DNA of 43,486 nucleotides, taken from contig SVGQ01000010.1 in NCBI GenBank assembly GCA_015056245.1, forward strand, positions 1-43,486, given 5' to 3'. The translations under genes and the position numbers were made by a program. This document shows, piece by piece, positions 1 through 7,420 of the stretch (position 1 is its first letter; each line of letters begins with the position of its first letter). The notes below the pieces were generated by a model. The model saw nothing but the letters and a program-made list of their open reading frames with translations. It was not told the DNA's origin and searched no databases. This stretch comes from Clostridiales bacterium. Its GTDB lineage: Bacteria; Bacillota; Clostridia; Christensenellales; Aristaeellaceae.

Positions 1-126
1 TTTCCTGCCGGGTGTGGGCAGAGCCCACAAAACCTTGCGCCGCAGCGCTTTTCAGCAAGCACAGCGAGCACCGTAGGTGCAAGATGTGCGACTTTTGAAC
101 AGAAGTATGGGTTTTTCGACAGTCTG
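1..126. repeat. Interspersed 126-bp repeat, copy A
   Basis: This stretch recurs at 35622-35747 with only about three mismatches over 126 bp. It contains a TGTGGGC/GCCCACA hairpin at 13-29, a GCGC-rich segment and a GCACC/GGTGC inverted repeat, and it ends in GTTTTTCGACAGTCTG. No convincing protein is encoded. The window begins inside or at the edge of the copy, so its true left end is unseen. It could be a non-autonomous mobile repeat or a structured RNA; the sequence does not decide. Confidence 0.85.
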
Positions 127-127
127 G

Positions 128-350
128 ATTGCGCCATGAAATGGCGCAATATGCAGGTTTCCAAAGGGGCTCAGCCCCTTTGGCGGGTTCCAAGGGCGGC
201 GCCCTTGGCCTGCGGAGCACCAATAAGCACCAGTTATCATCGAAAAACAAACAAATCCATCCCCCCCTTGCGCCATGAAATGGCGCAAAGCGCGGGTGCA
301 GGGTGCCTTGCACCCTGCCGGGGTTGTCAGGGTCAGAGCCCCTGACCCCA
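128..350. repeat. Array of short intergenic palindromes
   Basis: Six near-perfect palindromes follow one another without a gene. They are TTGCGCCAT-gaa-ATGGCGCAA at 128-150 and again at 268-288, CCAAAGGGGC/GCCCCTTTGG at 161-183, CCAAGGGC/GCCCTTGG at 190-208, GCAGGGTGC/GCACCCTGC at 298-318, and GTCAGGG/CCCTGAC at 326-346. Several have CAG or AGA at the centre. The array ends just before the nadE ribosome site. The 1-375 interval contains nothing else recognisable and no clear promoter. Confidence 0.8.
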
Positions 351-375
351 CGTATCCATAAAGGAGGTCACACCC

Positions 376-2289
376 ATGAAAGGCTACATTCGGACGGCGG
401 CGGTCAGCCTGCCGGTACATCTGGGCGACGTAAATGCGAATGAGACAGAAATTCTCATTGCCATGGAGAATTTGCGGATGGAAGGCGTACAGCTGGCGGT
501 ATTCCCGGAGCTGTGCCTGTGCGGCGCGACGCTGGGCGATCTTGTGCGCCAGCCGCTGGTGGTGGAAGCCTGCTGGGCCGCGCTGGAGCGGCTCGCGGGC
601 AAGACCGGCGCTATGGCGGTGGTGGTGGGTCTGCCGGTGCAGATGGGTCACCGGCTGATGAACTGCGCGGCGGTGTTGCAGAATGGAAAGATCATGGGTC
701 TGGTGCCCAAGAAGCATCCCGGCGGCGCGCTGGACGATGACCGGCACTTTGCTGCGGGTGAAAGCTGCATGCGTCCTGTGATGCCGCCTCATGCCATGAA
801 TGGTCTGCCGCCCATGGGCAGCGATTTGCTGTTTGAACTGGGCGAGAGCACCTTTGCAGTATGCTTTGGCAGCGACGCGGCCTCTCCCATGCCCACAGAT
901 GCCCACGCGGCTCTCAGCGGGGCTGAAGTGATCGCCTGTGTGGATGCGGTGAACGCGCTGGCTGGCAGCCATGAAATGCGGCTTGCCATGCTGAAAGGCC
1001 AGAGCGCAAGGCATCATGCGGCGTATGTGTACGCCTGCGCGGGCTTTGGCGAAAGCACCGCCGATCTGGTATTTGACGGCTGGACTGGTATTGTGGAAAA
1101 CGGCAAGGTGCTGGCGCAGGGTCAGCGTTTCGTGATGACCGGCGGCAAGTCCGTTGCGGATGTGGATGTGGAGCGTCTGCGCTTCAAGCGGATGCAGGAC
1201 AGCGCGTTCCGTCAGGCAAAGCCGGCCCATGGTCACCGCCCGCCCATGATGCCCGTTTTGCTGGATCCCCCCGCCGATACGGCCCTGCCTCTGCTGCGGC
1301 CCATTGATCCCATGCCCTTCCTGCCTCAGGACAAGGACGCAGACGCACGGCTTCAGGAGATCATCGATATTCAGACCACGGCGCTGATGACCCGCCTGAA
1401 AGCCATCTGGTGCAAGGATATCGTCATCGGCATCAGCGGTGGTCTGGACAGCACCATGGCACTGCTCATCGCAGCCCGGGCGTTTGACGGCCTGAACCTG
1501 CCCCGTACCGGCATCCATTCCATCACCATGCCCGGCATGGGCACCGGCAAGCGCACCAAGTCCAACGCCGACCGGCTGATGGAATCCCTTCAGGTACATG
1601 CCATGGAGATCGACATCAAGCCCGCTGTGTATCAGCATTTCGCGGATATCGGGCAGGATGAGAATGTGCATGATATCACCTATGAAAATGCTCAGGCCCG
1701 GGAACGCACCCAGATTCTGATGGACTACGCCAACAAGGTGAACGGCATCGTGCTGGGTACCGGCGATATGAGTGAGGCCGCGCTGGGCTTCTGCACCTAC
1801 AACGGCGACCACATGAGCATGTACAACCCTAACTGCACCGTGCCCAAGACCCTGATGCGGGGGCTGGTGAAGTATCTGGGTGAAAAGTGCTTCGGCGGCG
1901 ATGTGCAGAAAGTCTGCGCCGATATTCTGGATACGCCTGTCAGCCCTGAACTGCTGCCCAACATCAACGGCGAGCTGACCCAGCGCACGGAGGATATTCT
2001 GGGCGATTATGCCCTCCATGATTTCTTCCTCTACCACCAGCAAAGCGGCGGCGCAAGCCCGGAAAAGCTTCGTATGCTGGCAGTGCAGGCCTTCGATGGC
2101 GTGTACGGTGAAGAGGTGATCGACAAGCAGCTTTCCACCTTTATCCGTAAGTTCTACACCCAGCAGTTCAAGCGCAACTGCGTACCCGACGGTCCTCAGG
2201 TAGGCACGGTGGGCCTCAGCCCCCGGGGCGGCTGGCAGATGCCCAGCGATATGGTTTCCACCCTGTGGAAAGCCCGGCTGAAAGGCTGA
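376..2289 (+). CDS. nadE: NAD(+) synthase, two-domain (amidase + synthetase)
   Basis: Completes NAD biosynthesis by ATP-dependent amidation of nicotinate adenine dinucleotide in the cytoplasm. The N-terminal carbon-nitrogen hydrolase domain (about 1-270) normally releases ammonia from glutamine. The C-terminal synthetase domain (about 325-600) has the ATP P-loop SGGLDS at 354-359 and a TMPGMGTGKRTKSNA segment typical of the family. The length of 637 residues suits the glutamine-dependent class. The ATG at 376 follows AAGGAGG by 8 nt. In the amidase triad Glu45 (FPELCLCG) and Lys112/113 (GLVPKK) are present. The nucleophile segment reads VCFGSD where the family has VEICED, so the expected Cys position is Gly165 and the nearest Cys (163) is two residues early. 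The glutaminase may therefore be inactive. A DUF1810 gene follows after 49 bp, probably co-transcribed. Confidence 0.93.
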   Translation: MKGYIRTAAVSLPVHLGDVNANETEILIAMENLRMEGVQLAVFPELCLCGATLGDLVRQPLVVEACWAALERLAGKTGAMAVVVGLPVQMGHRLMNCAAVLQNGKIMGLVPKKHPGGALDDDRHFAAGESCMRPVMPPHAMNGLPPMGSDLLFELGESTFAVCFGSDAASPMPTDAHAALSGAEVIACVDAVNALAGSHEMRLAMLKGQSARHHAAYVYACAGFGESTADLVFDGWTGIVENGKVLAQGQRFVMTGGKSVADVDVERLRFKRMQDSAFRQAKPAHGHRPPMMPVLLDPPADTALPLLRPIDPMPFLPQDKDADARLQEIIDIQTTALMTRLKAIWCKDIVIGISGGLDSTMALLIAARAFDGLNLPRTGIHSITMPGMGTGKRTKSNADRLMESLQVHAMEIDIKPAVYQHFADIGQDENVHDITYENAQARERTQILMDYANKVNGIVLGTGDMSEAALGFCTYNGDHMSMYNPNCTVPKTLMRGLVKYLGEKCFGGDVQKVCADILDTPVSPELLPNINGELTQRTEDILGDYALHDFFLYHQQSGGASPEKLRMLAVQAFDGVYGEEVIDKQLSTFIRKFYTQQFKRNCVPDGPQVGTVGLSPRGGWQMPSDMVSTLWKARLKG

Positions 2290-2338
2290 TATCCCAGACC
2301 CGGCCTGCCCTTGGATATCCCAAAAGGAGGAGCCAGCC

Positions 2339-2812
2339 ATGACGGAACCCGCAGCCTGCAGCAGGGGCAGCCAGCCCGATCTGCAGCGCTTCCTGGACGC
2401 GCAGAACGAGTATTGCGCTTATGAAAATGCGCTGCGCGAGATCAACAGCGGCAAAAAGTACGGCCATTGGATCTGGTTCATCTTCCCTCAGATCACAGGG
2501 CTGGGCCACAGCTATGAATCCCATTGTTTCGCCATTGCCAGCATTGAGGAAGCCAGAGCCTATCTGCAGCATCCTGTTCTGGGGCCGCGCCTGATGGAGA
2601 TCTCCGAAGCCCTGCTCCGGCAATCCGGCAGCGCCTACAGCATTCTGGGCCGGCCTGACGATCTGAAGGTTCGCTCCTGCATGACGCTGTTTCAGCAGGC
2701 TGACCCGTCTATTGCCGTGTTCCAGCAGGTGCTGGACAAGTTCTATCAGGGAAAAGCTGATCAAGATTCTCTGCGCATATTGGAAAAGCAGCAGGAAACC
2801 TTCTCTATCTGA
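2339..2812 (+). CDS. DUF1810 family protein
   Basis: A 157-residue cytoplasmic protein of the DUF1810 family, recognised from its N-terminal FLDAQN segment, the GKKYGHWIWFIFPQ block near residues 38-52, and the LGPRL/KVRSCMTLF segments further on. The biochemical function of this family is not established. The ATG at 2339 is preceded by AAAGGAGG at normal spacing. It lies 49 bp after nadE on the same strand and shares a bidirectional terminator downstream, so it probably forms a two-gene transcript with nadE. The first 12 or so residues are extra to the conserved domain. Confidence 0.85.
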   Translation: MTEPAACSRGSQPDLQRFLDAQNEYCAYENALREINSGKKYGHWIWFIFPQITGLGHSYESHCFAIASIEEARAYLQHPVLGPRLMEISEALLRQSGSAYSILGRPDDLKVRSCMTLFQQADPSIAVFQQVLDKFYQGKADQDSLRILEKQQETFSI

Positions 2813-2831
2813 GGCACTGGTAACATAAACA

Positions 2832-2878
2832 AATAACCGGGACGCTGCAGAAAACGGATCTGCAACGCCCCGGTTATT
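2832..2878. terminator. Bidirectional hairpin terminator between convergent genes
   Basis: A long inverted repeat with arms starting AATAACCGGG and ending CCCGGTTATT, interrupted by one mismatch, with a short A-rich loop. It sits between the end of the DUF1810 gene and the end of the leftward secreted-protein gene and can serve both. Confidence 0.8.
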
Positions 2879-2896
2879 CATCTTTTGGGAAACCGA

Positions 2897-3652
2897 TCAC
2901 TTCACCGTGAATGTATCCGTATCCAGCAATTCACCATCCACATAGACCGCAACTTCATATTTTCCGCTGGGGATGCTGCCGGTTTTCTCGATCATCTGCT
3001 CAAAGGATTCGTTCATATCCGCCATCACCTGCCAGAAGCCATTGCTGTCTTCATGGATGGTCATCAAGGCATTTTCGGCTGTCATATGGCCGGTGGGCGA
3101 TTTGACGACCGTCAGCGCAATGCAGGTAATATCATCACTGTACACATTGTGGCGGAAATCCACCTTGATCACAAAGCGATTATCATCCAGCATATCTTCG
3201 ATTTTGCTGGCGGTCAGATCGGTGGCATAATTGTAGCGGTAATCGCCCTGTACGGAATCCGGACGGAAATAGGCCAGATTGACATCGTACAGGCGCAGGC
3301 CGTAGTCTTCAAACTCGCCCGGCACAGGCTGGGAATACATGCCCAGATCCACCGTACTGGTATCAAAATCATTCATTACGCCCACCATATAGGTTTCACC
3401 CGGCACCATATTCAGAATGGTGTAGGAGGATTCACCGGATACCTGATCCGCATACAGGGTGCTGCCCGTATTCAGGTAGTCCTCCTGCGCCCAGATGATG
3501 GTGGAGGTATTGCCAAGGGGATTGTTGAACTCCACCGTTACAAAGCCGCCCAGACCTTCCTCCACGGAGATCAGCTCCACAGACCCCTCCGCCATTGCAC
3601 AGGCAGGGATCAACAGTGCCAAAGCCAACAGGAACATGATGATTTTTTTCAT
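2897..3652 (-). CDS. Secreted protein of unknown function
   Basis: A 251-residue protein that I do not recognise. It opens with a clear signal peptide (two Lys, a run of Leu/Ile/Phe/Ala, then ACAMA|EGS, with cleavage near residue 21). The mature part is acidic, beta-rich and low in Cys. A segment near residue 60 (YTILNMVPGETYMVGV) resembles a fibronectin-III/Ig-like strand pattern, and the last 40 residues (SGKYEVAVYVDGELLDT) look like a second beta sandwich. The ATG at 3652 is chosen over an upstream in-frame codon because AAGGCGG lies 7 nt before it and the signal peptide starts there. It is probably an extracytoplasmic protein. No neighbour suggests its task. Confidence 0.75.
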   Translation of the reverse strand: MKKIIMFLLALALLIPACAMAEGSVELISVEEGLGGFVTVEFNNPLGNTSTIIWAQEDYLNTGSTLYADQVSGESSYTILNMVPGETYMVGVMNDFDTSTVDLGMYSQPVPGEFEDYGLRLYDVNLAYFRPDSVQGDYRYNYATDLTASKIEDMLDDNRFVIKVDFRHNVYSDDITCIALTVVKSPTGHMTAENALMTIHEDSNGFWQVMADMNESFEQMIEKTGSIPSGKYEVAVYVDGELLDTDTFTVK

Positions 3653-3747
3653 GGGATTTCCGCCTTTCTGCTTCAATTGTCAGGAATGGAACGGCGCTGT
3701 TCCACAGATCGTATCATCAGTATGGCAGAAAATGGCGGATATTGCAA

Positions 3748-4263
3748 TCATTTTCTGACAGATCCGTCCTTGTTCATTCCTGTCGCCATCAGCGCAAGCA
3801 ATTCAATCCCCGCATCCGTGCGGAAAAAGGCTTCCTTGGCAGAATCCATCTGTGCCTGAGACATACGGTTTTCCTCCGCATTCACCAGAAAATCCGCTTC
3901 CAGCAGAATGCGCCAGTCCATACCATCCACCCCGGTGACTGTGTGATGATGGCACACCAGAAAGATGACCCGCTCCAATACAGAATCCGGCAAACCGTAC
4001 CGGCTAAGGAAGCGGCGGAGCAATCCTTCGCTTTCCTTCTCCTGCAAATACCCATCCGCGCGCCCGTACTTCTCCCGGCACAGGGGGCAGGCGATATCAT
4101 GCACAACGGAAGCGATCTCCAGTATTCGTTGGGTTTCTGCATCCAATCCGCTCAAACCGCCAATGGTCCGGGCATAAGCATACACCTTGAGAAAATGGTT
4201 CACATCATGGGGATTGCCCTTGTAAAAGGCGATCATGTCCCGGATCATTCCAGCGATCTCCAT
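3748..4263 (-). CDS. HD-domain phosphohydrolase
   Basis: A 171-residue protein of the HD superfamily of metal-dependent phosphohydrolases. The metal ligands can be followed: His23 in DVNHFLKVYAYA, His55-Asp56 in SVVHDIACP, a His105-107 cluster in FLVCHHHT, and Asp124 in LLEADFLVN. The order H...HD...H...D fits small bacterial HD hydrolases of the YedJ/YpgQ kind, whose substrates are nucleotides or phosphomonoesters. The exact substrate cannot be read from sequence. The ATG at 4263 follows AGGAGG by 8 nt; a TTG 24 bp upstream is in frame but lies before that ribosome site. It runs in the same direction as the secreted protein 95 bp downstream. Confidence 0.82.
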   Translation of the reverse strand: MEIAGMIRDMIAFYKGNPHDVNHFLKVYAYARTIGGLSGLDAETQRILEIASVVHDIACPLCREKYGRADGYLQEKESEGLLRRFLSRYGLPDSVLERVIFLVCHHHTVTGVDGMDWRILLEADFLVNAEENRMSQAQMDSAKEAFFRTDAGIELLALMATGMNKDGSVRK

Positions 4264-4365
4264 ATTCGTTTCCTCCTCCTGCGTCAAGGCAGTCCGCTTT
4301 TCTCCTCTATCTGCATATCCTCATCTGCTGATGGAGTGCTTCTGCCGTCTCTCATTCCCCGGGGA

Positions 4366-5688
4366 TCACTCCACGAAAAATGCATCCACTTTTCCATGCT
4401 CCCGGTTGAGCCAGATCTCATACACCGCCGTCAGTACCTCCCGGCCCAACAGCCCAACACCGTTTCGCATGGGCTGATTGTTGCAGCCGTTGGTCAGCAT
4501 CACCACGCCGGTGCGGTCGGAAGGGTCGAAATAAGCGGCGCACAGCATGCCGTGGGCCTTGCCCCCGTGCCCGTACAGGGTTCGTCCCTCCACCTGCATA
4601 TCCTCATAGATGTTCATAAACAGCCCACGCCCGCTTTCACAGCGGACGGAGTAGCGGTCATTCTGCCGGGTGCGCATCTCCTGCACCGCTTCGCTGCCCA
4701 GCACCTGAACATTCCCATAAAAGCCGTCATCGCACAGGGCAATGAGCAGCTTGCACAGATCCGGCGCAGAGATCACCAGCTTGCCGGCGGTCAGATAATA
4801 ATGCTGCTTCGGATCAGGCTGAGTATACGCCGCCCCGGCAGCCCGTTCCTTTTGCAAAGATTTGCTCAGCTGGCTGCCCGGCATCTGGTACAGGTCGCAA
4901 AGCGGCGCATCCATGGGCAGCAGTCCCGGCTGGTACGCCGCCACGATGCCCATGGGGTCAAACACATTTTCCTGCATATAAGCGTCCAGCGTCTGCCCGG
5001 ACAGCTTTTCGATCAGAGCGCCGATGAGCCCGCCGCCCAGATTGCTGTACACGCTCTTGCTGCCCGGCTTTACCCCGGCAAGAAAACTGCCCCGGGCCCA
5101 GTCCCCGGAAAAAATCTTGGACAGGCTGCGCCCGTCTCCGTCCAGTCCTTCGTGATAGGCCGAAGAATCATTCAGGGCAGCGGTATGGGTCATCACTTGC
5201 CGAAGGGTGATGGGGATATCCGGGTATTCCGGATGACGCACCCGAATCCCCAATAGTTCCCCCACATCCGTATCCAGCGGAATATTTTTCTCCGTTAACA
5301 GCTGCATCAGCCCGATGTTACCCACCATCTTAGAAATGGAACCGCACTGAAACAGACTCTCCGGGGTCACCGCATCGCCGTCCTTTGTGCGGCTGCCATA
5401 GCAATAGGTATAGGTCACCTTGCCATTCTGGAATACCGCCACACATGCGCCCATGGTGTGATAATCCTCAAACAGGCCTTGCAGGGTCTCTTCTAGCACA
5501 TCTTTGGTTTCCGGCTGCATAACAGCTGCAGTCTCTGCCGCCTGATCCTCCGCCAGCCCATCATCACCGCCAGCAGATGTTTCCGCACAGGCAATGAAAT
5601 CCCCGGTTTTCATGCATTGTCCCCCCGGCACGACCATGCTCAAAAACATCCACAGCCCCACCAGCAAAGCCCACCATTGCTTCCTCAT
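4366..5688 (-). CDS. Serine hydrolase of the beta-lactamase/penicillin-binding fold, exported
   Basis: A 440-residue class C beta-lactamase-like hydrolase (Pfam Beta-lactamase family). The three catalytic motifs are intact: S117-I-S-K120, Y214-S-N216 and H374-G-G. The N-terminus carries a hydrophobic export signal or anchor (about residues 5-22), followed by an acidic Ala-rich linker to residue 60. Members include D-Ala-D-Ala carboxypeptidases, esterases and peptidases; true beta-lactam resistance is only one possibility, and no resistance claim is supported here. It probably acts outside the membrane. The start at 5688 has AAAGGA upstream. The gene is divergent from the alpha-galactosidase, with 168 bp between them. 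Confidence 0.87.
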   Translation of the reverse strand: MRKQWWALLVGLWMFLSMVVPGGQCMKTGDFIACAETSAGGDDGLAEDQAAETAAVMQPETKDVLEETLQGLFEDYHTMGACVAVFQNGKVTYTYCYGSRTKDGDAVTPESLFQCGSISKMVGNIGLMQLLTEKNIPLDTDVGELLGIRVRHPEYPDIPITLRQVMTHTAALNDSSAYHEGLDGDGRSLSKIFSGDWARGSFLAGVKPGSKSVYSNLGGGLIGALIEKLSGQTLDAYMQENVFDPMGIVAAYQPGLLPMDAPLCDLYQMPGSQLSKSLQKERAAGAAYTQPDPKQHYYLTAGKLVISAPDLCKLLIALCDDGFYGNVQVLGSEAVQEMRTRQNDRYSVRCESGRGLFMNIYEDMQVEGRTLYGHGGKAHGMLCAAYFDPSDRTGVVMLTNGCNNQPMRNGVGLLGREVLTAVYEIWLNREHGKVDAFFVE

Positions 5689-5767
5689 GCGCCCTTTGTT
5701 CCTTTCTTCTCGCTGCCTTCATCATAACGAAAAAACGACTGCTCCGTCAATCCCCCGCTGTATTGCA

Positions 5768-5797
5768 TTGACTTCTCCTGCTTCCACCCGGTATAAT
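5768..5797 (+). promoter_or_regulatory. Sigma-A promoter of the alpha-galactosidase gene
   Basis: TTGACT at 5768-5773 and a perfect TATAAT at 5792-5797 are separated by 18 bp, 60 bp before the start codon of the downstream gene. Confidence 0.75.
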
Positions 5798-5856
5798 CAA
5801 TACAACCAGTCAAAAAAACGCAGCCCTGCTGCTCATATCCAAAGGAGGAACCCCTC

Positions 5857-7008
5857 ATGCAAAAGCCTCTCGCCCCCACGCCGCCCATGGGCTGGAACAG
5901 CTGGAATACTTTCAGCTGGAACATCCACGCCGACCTGATCAAAACCTCTGCCGATGCCATGGTGGTAACCGGCCTCAAGGATGCTGGCTATGAATACATC
6001 GTCATTGACGACTGCTGGAGTCTGCGTGACCGCGTGAACGGCAAGCTGATCCCCGACCCGGAAAAATTCCCCGAGGGCATCAAGCCTGTGGCGGATTATG
6101 TCCATTCCAAGGGCCTCAAGTTCGGCATCTATTCCTGTGCCGGTACCCACACCTGCGCCGGTTATCCCGGCAGTTTCGAGCACGAGTTCGAGGACGCGGA
6201 AACCTTTGCTTCCTGGGGCGTGGACTACCTGAAATACGACTATTGCTACAAGCCCGGCGCCGCCGACGGCGCCAACCTGTACCGCCGCATGGGCATGGCG
6301 CTTCGCAACTGCGGGCGGGATATCGTCTTTTCTGCCTGCAACTGGGGTGCGGACGGCGTTCACCAGTGGATCCGTCAGACCGGCGCGCAGCTGTTCCGCT
6401 CCACCGGCGATATTCAGGACAACTGGGCTTCCATCGAGCGGCTCACCCGTTCCCAGCTGGGCAAGGAATGCTACGGCGGCCCCTTCTGCCACAATGATAT
6501 GGACATGCTGGTGGTGGGCATGCACGGTCACAGCGACAACTCCTGGATCGCCGAGGTAGTGGGCGGCTGCAACACCACCGAGTACAAGACCCACTTTGCC
6601 CTCTGGGCCATCATGAACTCCCCCCTGATGATCGGCTGCGACATCCGTTCCATGACCCCTGAAACCAAAGAGATCCTTACCAACCCGGATATCATCGCCA
6701 TCAATCAGGATATTGAATGCCGCGGACCTTTCTGCATCCGTCAATGGAACAACCCGGAGAAGGTTTTCGCCTTGGTGAAGCCCCTCTTCGGCGGCGACTA
6801 CGCCATCGGTTTCTTCAACTTTGGCGACCAAAAGAGCGAGATGTCCCTGCAATTCTACGATATCGGTCTGCCCTACTCTTCCGGGCGCGCCTTGGAGCTG
6901 TACGACTGCCACACCCACCAGACCATCGGCACCTTCACCGAGCGCTATGCCGCTCAGGTGGATTCCCACGACTGCATGGTTTTCCGGGCCAAAGTGGTCA
7001 AGCGCTGA
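5857..7008 (+). CDS. Alpha-galactosidase, glycoside hydrolase family 27
   Basis: Hydrolyses terminal alpha-1,6-linked galactose from oligosaccharides such as melibiose and raffinose. The family signature is very clear: PPMGWNSWNTF at residues 9-19, YIVIDDCW at 47-54, the nucleophile Asp128 in YLKYDYC, and the acid/base Asp185 in RSTGD. There is no signal peptide, so the enzyme should be cytoplasmic and act on imported oligosaccharides; no transporter gene is adjacent. At 383 residues it is a complete single-module GH27 with a short C-terminal beta domain. The ATG at 5857 follows AAAGGAGG. A small four-cysteine protein begins 3 bp after its stop and is surely co-transcribed. Confidence 0.95.
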   Translation: MQKPLAPTPPMGWNSWNTFSWNIHADLIKTSADAMVVTGLKDAGYEYIVIDDCWSLRDRVNGKLIPDPEKFPEGIKPVADYVHSKGLKFGIYSCAGTHTCAGYPGSFEHEFEDAETFASWGVDYLKYDYCYKPGAADGANLYRRMGMALRNCGRDIVFSACNWGADGVHQWIRQTGAQLFRSTGDIQDNWASIERLTRSQLGKECYGGPFCHNDMDMLVVGMHGHSDNSWIAEVVGGCNTTEYKTHFALWAIMNSPLMIGCDIRSMTPETKEILTNPDIIAINQDIECRGPFCIRQWNNPEKVFALVKPLFGGDYAIGFFNFGDQKSEMSLQFYDIGLPYSSGRALELYDCHTHQTIGTFTERYAAQVDSHDCMVFRAKVVKR

Positions 7009-7011
7009 CCC

Positions 7012-7215
7012 ATGGCAGACTACGAACATTGCCTGCGCTGCGGCGCGTCCCTTCTGGATGACGACATTGCCATCTACCGCAAACTGGTCTATCGGGCAGC
7101 GGAGGAATTTCTCTGCCGGGATTGTCTTGCCAAGGAATTTTCCACCACCCGGGAAAAAATTGACCGGCTGATCCAGTATTACCGGGAAAGCGGGGAGTGT
7201 ACGCTGTTTCGGTAA
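7012..7215 (+). CDS. Small four-cysteine (zinc-ribbon-like) protein
   Basis: A 67-residue protein with two CxxC pairs, Cys7/Cys10 and Cys35/Cys38, spaced as in a zinc ribbon or treble clef. A basic helical tail follows (STTREKIDRLIQYYRES). It starts 3 bp after the alpha-galactosidase stop, so it depends on that transcript and perhaps on translational coupling; I see no strong ribosome site of its own. No function is known to me. A hairpin terminator follows directly. Its small size and clean Cys pattern argue for a real gene rather than chance. Confidence 0.75.
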   Translation: MADYEHCLRCGASLLDDDIAIYRKLVYRAAEEFLCRDCLAKEFSTTREKIDRLIQYYRESGECTLFR

Positions 7216-7220
7216 CACAA

Positions 7221-7258
7221 CAACAGACCCGTCTCTTGAACTGGAGACGGGTCTGTTG
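7221..7258 (+). terminator. Hairpin terminator after the alpha-galactosidase unit
   Basis: Perfect 15-bp arms CAACAGACCCGTCTC and GAGACGGGTCTGTTG around an 8-nt loop, 6 nt after the stop codon. The T-tract after it is weak. Confidence 0.8.
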
Positions 7259-7367
7259 TGGGGCGGATTCTTTTGGGACAATTGATTCTTCGATCATGTT
7301 TGGAAATGATCATTGGCTTCTGGAGTACAAAAGCCCTACAGCAACAACAGCTTTGCAAAACAATAAC

Positions 7368-7411
7368 AAAAAAGCAGGCACAGCAGCGAGAACGCGCTGT
7401 GCCTGCTTTTT
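7368..7411. terminator. Bidirectional intrinsic terminator
   Basis: Arms AAAAAGCAGGCACAGC and GCTGTGCCTGCTTTTT form a strong stem with A and T tracts on both sides. It lies 10 bp past the leftward SipW-type remnant and serves convergent transcription. The 7259-7367 stretch between the two terminators holds nothing recognisable. Confidence 0.85.
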
Positions 7412-7420
7412 GTTATGGCG

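Noticed and set aside
52-2340. Long open frame of 762 codons opposite nadE
   Set aside because: It is the mirror of nadE codon bias, His/Gln/Arg-rich without any family resemblance, while the plus-strand frame is an unmistakable NAD synthase with a ribosome site.
4366-5688. Calling the serine hydrolase an antibiotic-resistance beta-lactamase
   Set aside because: The fold and motifs are shared with many peptidases and esterases; nothing in the sequence shows activity on beta-lactams.
7368-7411. Possible CRISPR-like or attachment repeat
   Set aside because: It is a single hairpin with A/T tracts, fully explained as a bidirectional terminator. No CRISPR array, tRNA, rRNA, integrase or transposase was seen anywhere in the window.
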